Assembly (NCBI GenBank): GCA_028285685.1 | Contig: JANQOR010000020.1 | Coordinates: 1-64,000, forward strand | Length of the DNA stretch: 64,000 nt | Direction: 5' to 3' | From: Cyclobacteriaceae bacterium | GTDB lineage: Bacteria; Bacteroidota; Bacteroidia; Cytophagales; Cyclobacteriaceae | Part shown: in pieces, positions 61,766 through 64,000 of the stretch | How positions within the stretch are numbered: the first letter of the stretch is position 1 | Layout: every line of letters begins with the position of its first letter | Made by a program: the position numbers and the translations under genes | Notes under the pieces: generated by a model | Databases searched by the model: none | The model's input: only the letters and a program-made list of their open reading frames with translations | Told to the model about the DNA's origin: nothing

Positions 61766-62146
61766 ATGACCACCTTTTCAGTTTCTTCAACAACCCATAC
61801 TCCAGCCGTATATTGTAACCTCTCAAAAGGCATTTTGGCTATCAAAGGAAGATCCAGCCCTGAAAATACACCTGCTTTTTACCGACCAATCAAATCGGCC
61901 ATCTCCTCTGAGGCAGATCTAAAGAAGCTCACAGTTAGAATTTCATTAGAGTACTTCAATACAAGTTCTTCGAAATGCCTTTACGATATCTTCAAGGAAA
62001 TTAGGGTCAGACAAAAGAGCGGCACCGATGTAAGCATTCAGTGGTACTACGAAGAGTTTGACGAAGATATGCTTGAGGCTGGTGAAGATTACAGCGATCT
62101 ACTCAGCCTCCCCTTCACCTTCGTGGAATACTGCAAAGACTTGTAG
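61766..62146 (+). CDS. SiaC-family regulatory phosphoprotein (DUF1987)
   Basis: A 126-residue cytoplasmic protein, the usual SiaC length. It shows GILAIKGRSSPENTPAFYRP, VRISLEYFNTSSSKCLYDIF and WYYEEFDEDMLEAGEDYSDL, the family's most conserved elements; Thr66 in EYFNTSSS corresponds to the phosphorylated Thr of Pseudomonas SiaC. There SiaC is switched by a kinase (SiaB) and phosphatase (SiaA) and activates SiaD; none of these is in the window. ATG at 61766 is chosen over GTG at 61736. It stands 106 bases after the PG-binding gene on the same strand. Confidence 0.88.
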   Translation: MTTFSVSSTTHTPAVYCNLSKGILAIKGRSSPENTPAFYRPIKSAISSEADLKKLTVRISLEYFNTSSSKCLYDIFKEIRVRQKSGTDVSIQWYYEEFDEDMLEAGEDYSDLLSLPFTFVEYCKDL

Positions 62147-62183
62147 ATTAACACAAGGCATATTTCAACAACCACGTAATTTA

Positions 62184-62217
62184 AAATCAAAAAAACCAGT
62201 TCCCCTTGGGAACTGGT
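62184..62217 (-). terminator. Intrinsic terminator after the T9SS gene at the right edge
   Basis: ACCAGTTCCC (62195-62204) and GGGAACTGGT (62208-62217) form a perfect 10-bp stem with a 3-nt loop. On the minus strand it is followed by a T-rich tract (62194 down to 62184), so it ends the minus-strand T9SS gene rather than the plus-strand SiaC gene. Confidence 0.8.
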
Positions 62218-62315
62218 CACCAACTACTAAGTCGGTTCGCCTTAGATATTTCCTTTAACTAAGACCGAATACAACAACCAGATGATCAAACCAGTCTTCT
62301 CCTTTGACCTTCCAA

Positions 62316-64000
62316 TCATTGCACCAAAATAGTTTTCGAAAAGACTTCCTCCCCATTCAGAATTCTCAAAAGATATACACCTGAATTCAGAGCTTCCACG
62401 TTAAGCTCAATGACACCCTCCTCACGAAGTAATTGCTTGGGTGTCATTAGCTCCTTCCCGGAAATGGTGAGCAACTGAATTTTAACATTGTCCAACAATT
62501 GTCCGTCCCTAGCAATGAATAGCGACTTATGCGCTGGATTTGGATACACTTCAAAACCACTCTCGGAGAAATCGGTTCCCAATGGGTTTTCGTCAACGAT
62601 ATCTCGTAATTGAATAGAAATTGAAACCAGCGATACGCCTCCTTTTCCATCATTGGCCTCCACCACCAGATCAAAAACGGGAGTTGTTTCAAAATCCAGC
62701 GCTACTTGTGAAGCAACGGTGATATCGCCCGAGATGCTCCCAATGGCAAAAGCTCCACCAACATTTCCGGAGAGGATTGAGTAGGTCAGCGGATCATTTT
62801 CAGGATCGGTTGCTACAACTGTGCCGATCAACTTACCCACCTCACTGTTTTCATCTAGGAAAAAAATGTATGAAAGTTCAGGTGGTTGGTTAGCTGCAAT
62901 CACTTCTCCTGTGACCATGAAAGTAAAAGAGCTTTCGTCAGGATCGTCGTTCGTTATTGTGATATTGGCATCAAAGGTGCCCACAGTCGCACTGGAAAGG
63001 GTAACTGTAAAAGTCTCTATCAGGCCAGCTGCAATATCCATCGTTGAGGTCACCAGGTAAGCTGAACTGCTGGCGGTCATATCACTGACACCTAAAACAC
63101 ACCCACCCGTGTTCTCAATTGCAAAGGTTCGTGCAATGTCGTTACCTTCAACCGTTGTCCCAAAATCAATTACATTCATTTGGTTGTTCACAATAGCGAC
63201 ACCAGTATTGTCGCTCCCCTCGAACACATCGATCTCAGGAAAGTCAACGGTTACAGTTACGAAATCCGATGCCTCGCACCCATTACTATCGGTACCTACC
63301 ACTGTATACGTTGAAGTTGAAGTGGGACTGAAGGGGATATTGTTTACAACTCCATTGTCCCAAACGTAAGATGTTGCTCCACCTCCGAATAATGTCACCT
63401 GTTCTCCAATGCAAATCGTGGTAGCGCTGGTGTTTGCGACGACCGTCGGCAGATCATTTACGGTGACTGTTTTAGTCTGGGAAGAAGTGCACCCGAGTCG
63501 ATCAATAGTGAGCGTAACAGTGTAAGTTCCTGATACTGAATAGGTGAAACTCGCATCCCCCACCGTATTATCATCTTCGAATCCATCCCCGTCAAAGTCC
63601 CAACTATAAACGTCACCTGCTTCACTTGAACTAGAAACGTCCGTGAAATCCACCGCCAACCCAATACAGTTGGAACTTGAAATTGTAAAATCTGCGATCG
63701 CACCCTCACAAATATTGACTGTCACCGTGTCAGTAAGACTCCACGAATCAATATTGTCTTTGACCCTTACTAGCAAATCATGATCACCCAGGGTTAGGCC
63801 GGCAGATGGTATAGAAAGTACCTGATCTATCGAATCCAGTTCCGGGTTGATGGTCACAGTCGTACCATTTCCCGTACCAGGATCAATGTCAAATGCATAC
63901 TCAATTAAGTTGATTTTACGACGCTCATCAATATAAAAAGGTGCTGTCTCCATCTGTCCCCACACCCCGTTTTCACTCTGTGCTCGTACGGTAACGGAAT
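62316..64000 (-). CDS. T9SS-secreted multidomain protein, 5' part beyond the window
   Basis: The visible 561 codons are the C-terminal part of a larger protein; the frame stays open to the window edge, where SVTVRAQSENGVW continues a repeat-like sequence. In order: a PKD domain (ADFTISSSNC, YSWDFDGDGFEDD), an Ig-like strand set with CEASDFVTVTV, a choice-of-anchor D-type domain (FAIENTGGCVLGVSDM, NITITNDDPDESSF), a cadherin-like repeat (FFLDENSEVGKLIGTVVATD), and a T9SS type A sorting domain (FEVYPNPAHKSLFIARDG ... FSKTILVQ). It should be a surface or secreted protein; function unknown. Incomplete at its 5' end. Confidence 0.88.
   Translation of the reverse strand, partial: SVTVRAQSENGVWGQMETAPFYIDERRKINLIEYAFDIDPGTGNGTTVTINPELDSIDQVLSIPSAGLTLGDHDLLVRVKDNIDSWSLTDTVTVNICEGAIADFTISSSNCIGLAVDFTDVSSSSEAGDVYSWDFDGDGFEDDNTVGDASFTYSVSGTYTVTLTIDRLGCTSSQTKTVTVNDLPTVVANTSATTICIGEQVTLFGGGATSYVWDNGVVNNIPFSPTSTSTYTVVGTDSNGCEASDFVTVTVDFPEIDVFEGSDNTGVAIVNNQMNVIDFGTTVEGNDIARTFAIENTGGCVLGVSDMTASSSAYLVTSTMDIAAGLIETFTVTLSSATVGTFDANITITNDDPDESSFTFMVTGEVIAANQPPELSYIFFLDENSEVGKLIGTVVATDPENDPLTYSILSGNVGGAFAIGSISGDITVASQVALDFETTPVFDLVVEANDGKGGVSLVSISIQLRDIVDENPLGTDFSESGFEVYPNPAHKSLFIARDGQLLDNVKIQLLTISGKELMTPKQLLREEGVIELNVEALNSGVYLLRILNGEEVFSKTILVQ

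Overview
The window reads as chromosomal DNA from a gliding-type member of the Bacteroidota, most likely order Cytophagales. The grounds are seen directly: gldA, gldF and gldG homologues, two large secreted proteins ending in type IX secretion (T9SS) sorting domains, an ECF sigma/FecR/TonB-receptor group, DUF5686, DUF2807 (GIN) and permease-prefix FtsX families, several LytTR regulators, and TAnnTTTG-type promoter boxes. No tRNA, rRNA, CRISPR array, phage or intact insertion sequence was recognised.

Layout. 0-9.2 kb: the 4.5S-type SRP RNA gene, a 49-residue acidic ORF, a CoA-type Nudix hydrolase, then a minus-strand series (TPR lipoprotein, two tandem GIN-domain proteins, a thioredoxin-like protein, and DUF4340-gldG-gldF-gldA). 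9.3-26.4 kb, mostly plus strand: a YfcE-like phosphoesterase, a beta-propeller (VPS10/BNR) protein coupled to an acyltransferase, an ECF sigma-FecR-serine hydrolase-TonB receptor operon, DUF1287, VOC, M28 peptidase, rhodanese and DUF5686 genes. 26.6-38.3 kb: a PadR-regulated FtsX permease, two further beta-lactamase-fold serine hydrolases, a PDZ-alpha/beta hydrolase behind a membrane LytTR regulator, and an inhibitory-type serpin. 38.5-51.7 kb: a 1538-residue T9SS adhesin-like protein, a TPR histidine kinase/response regulator pair, an AraC regulator divergent from an S41 peptidase, and a second S41 peptidase fused to an OmpA domain. 52-55.3 kb: a membrane AraC regulator, a YceI-TPR fusion and a membrane LytTR regulator.

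55.3-62.1 kb is the most interesting stretch. Two divergent groups encode, on the minus strand, a YfiR-like periplasmic protein, a membrane histidine kinase with an extra STAS-like C-terminus, and a stand-alone STAS-like protein; on the plus strand, a Rab-like small GTPase overlapping a LytTR regulator, a coiled-coil protein, a coiled-coil/Roadblock (MglB-like) protein, a membrane-anchored peptidoglycan-binding-domain protein and a SiaC (DUF1987) phosphoprotein. I propose that this is a GTPase/Roadblock plus partner-switch signalling system linking envelope sensing to transcription; each family is recognisable, but the assembly is inference.

The window closes with the 3' part of a second T9SS cargo gene that runs off the right edge. 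Calls rest on reading motifs by eye; no database search was possible, and start codons are uncertain where noted.
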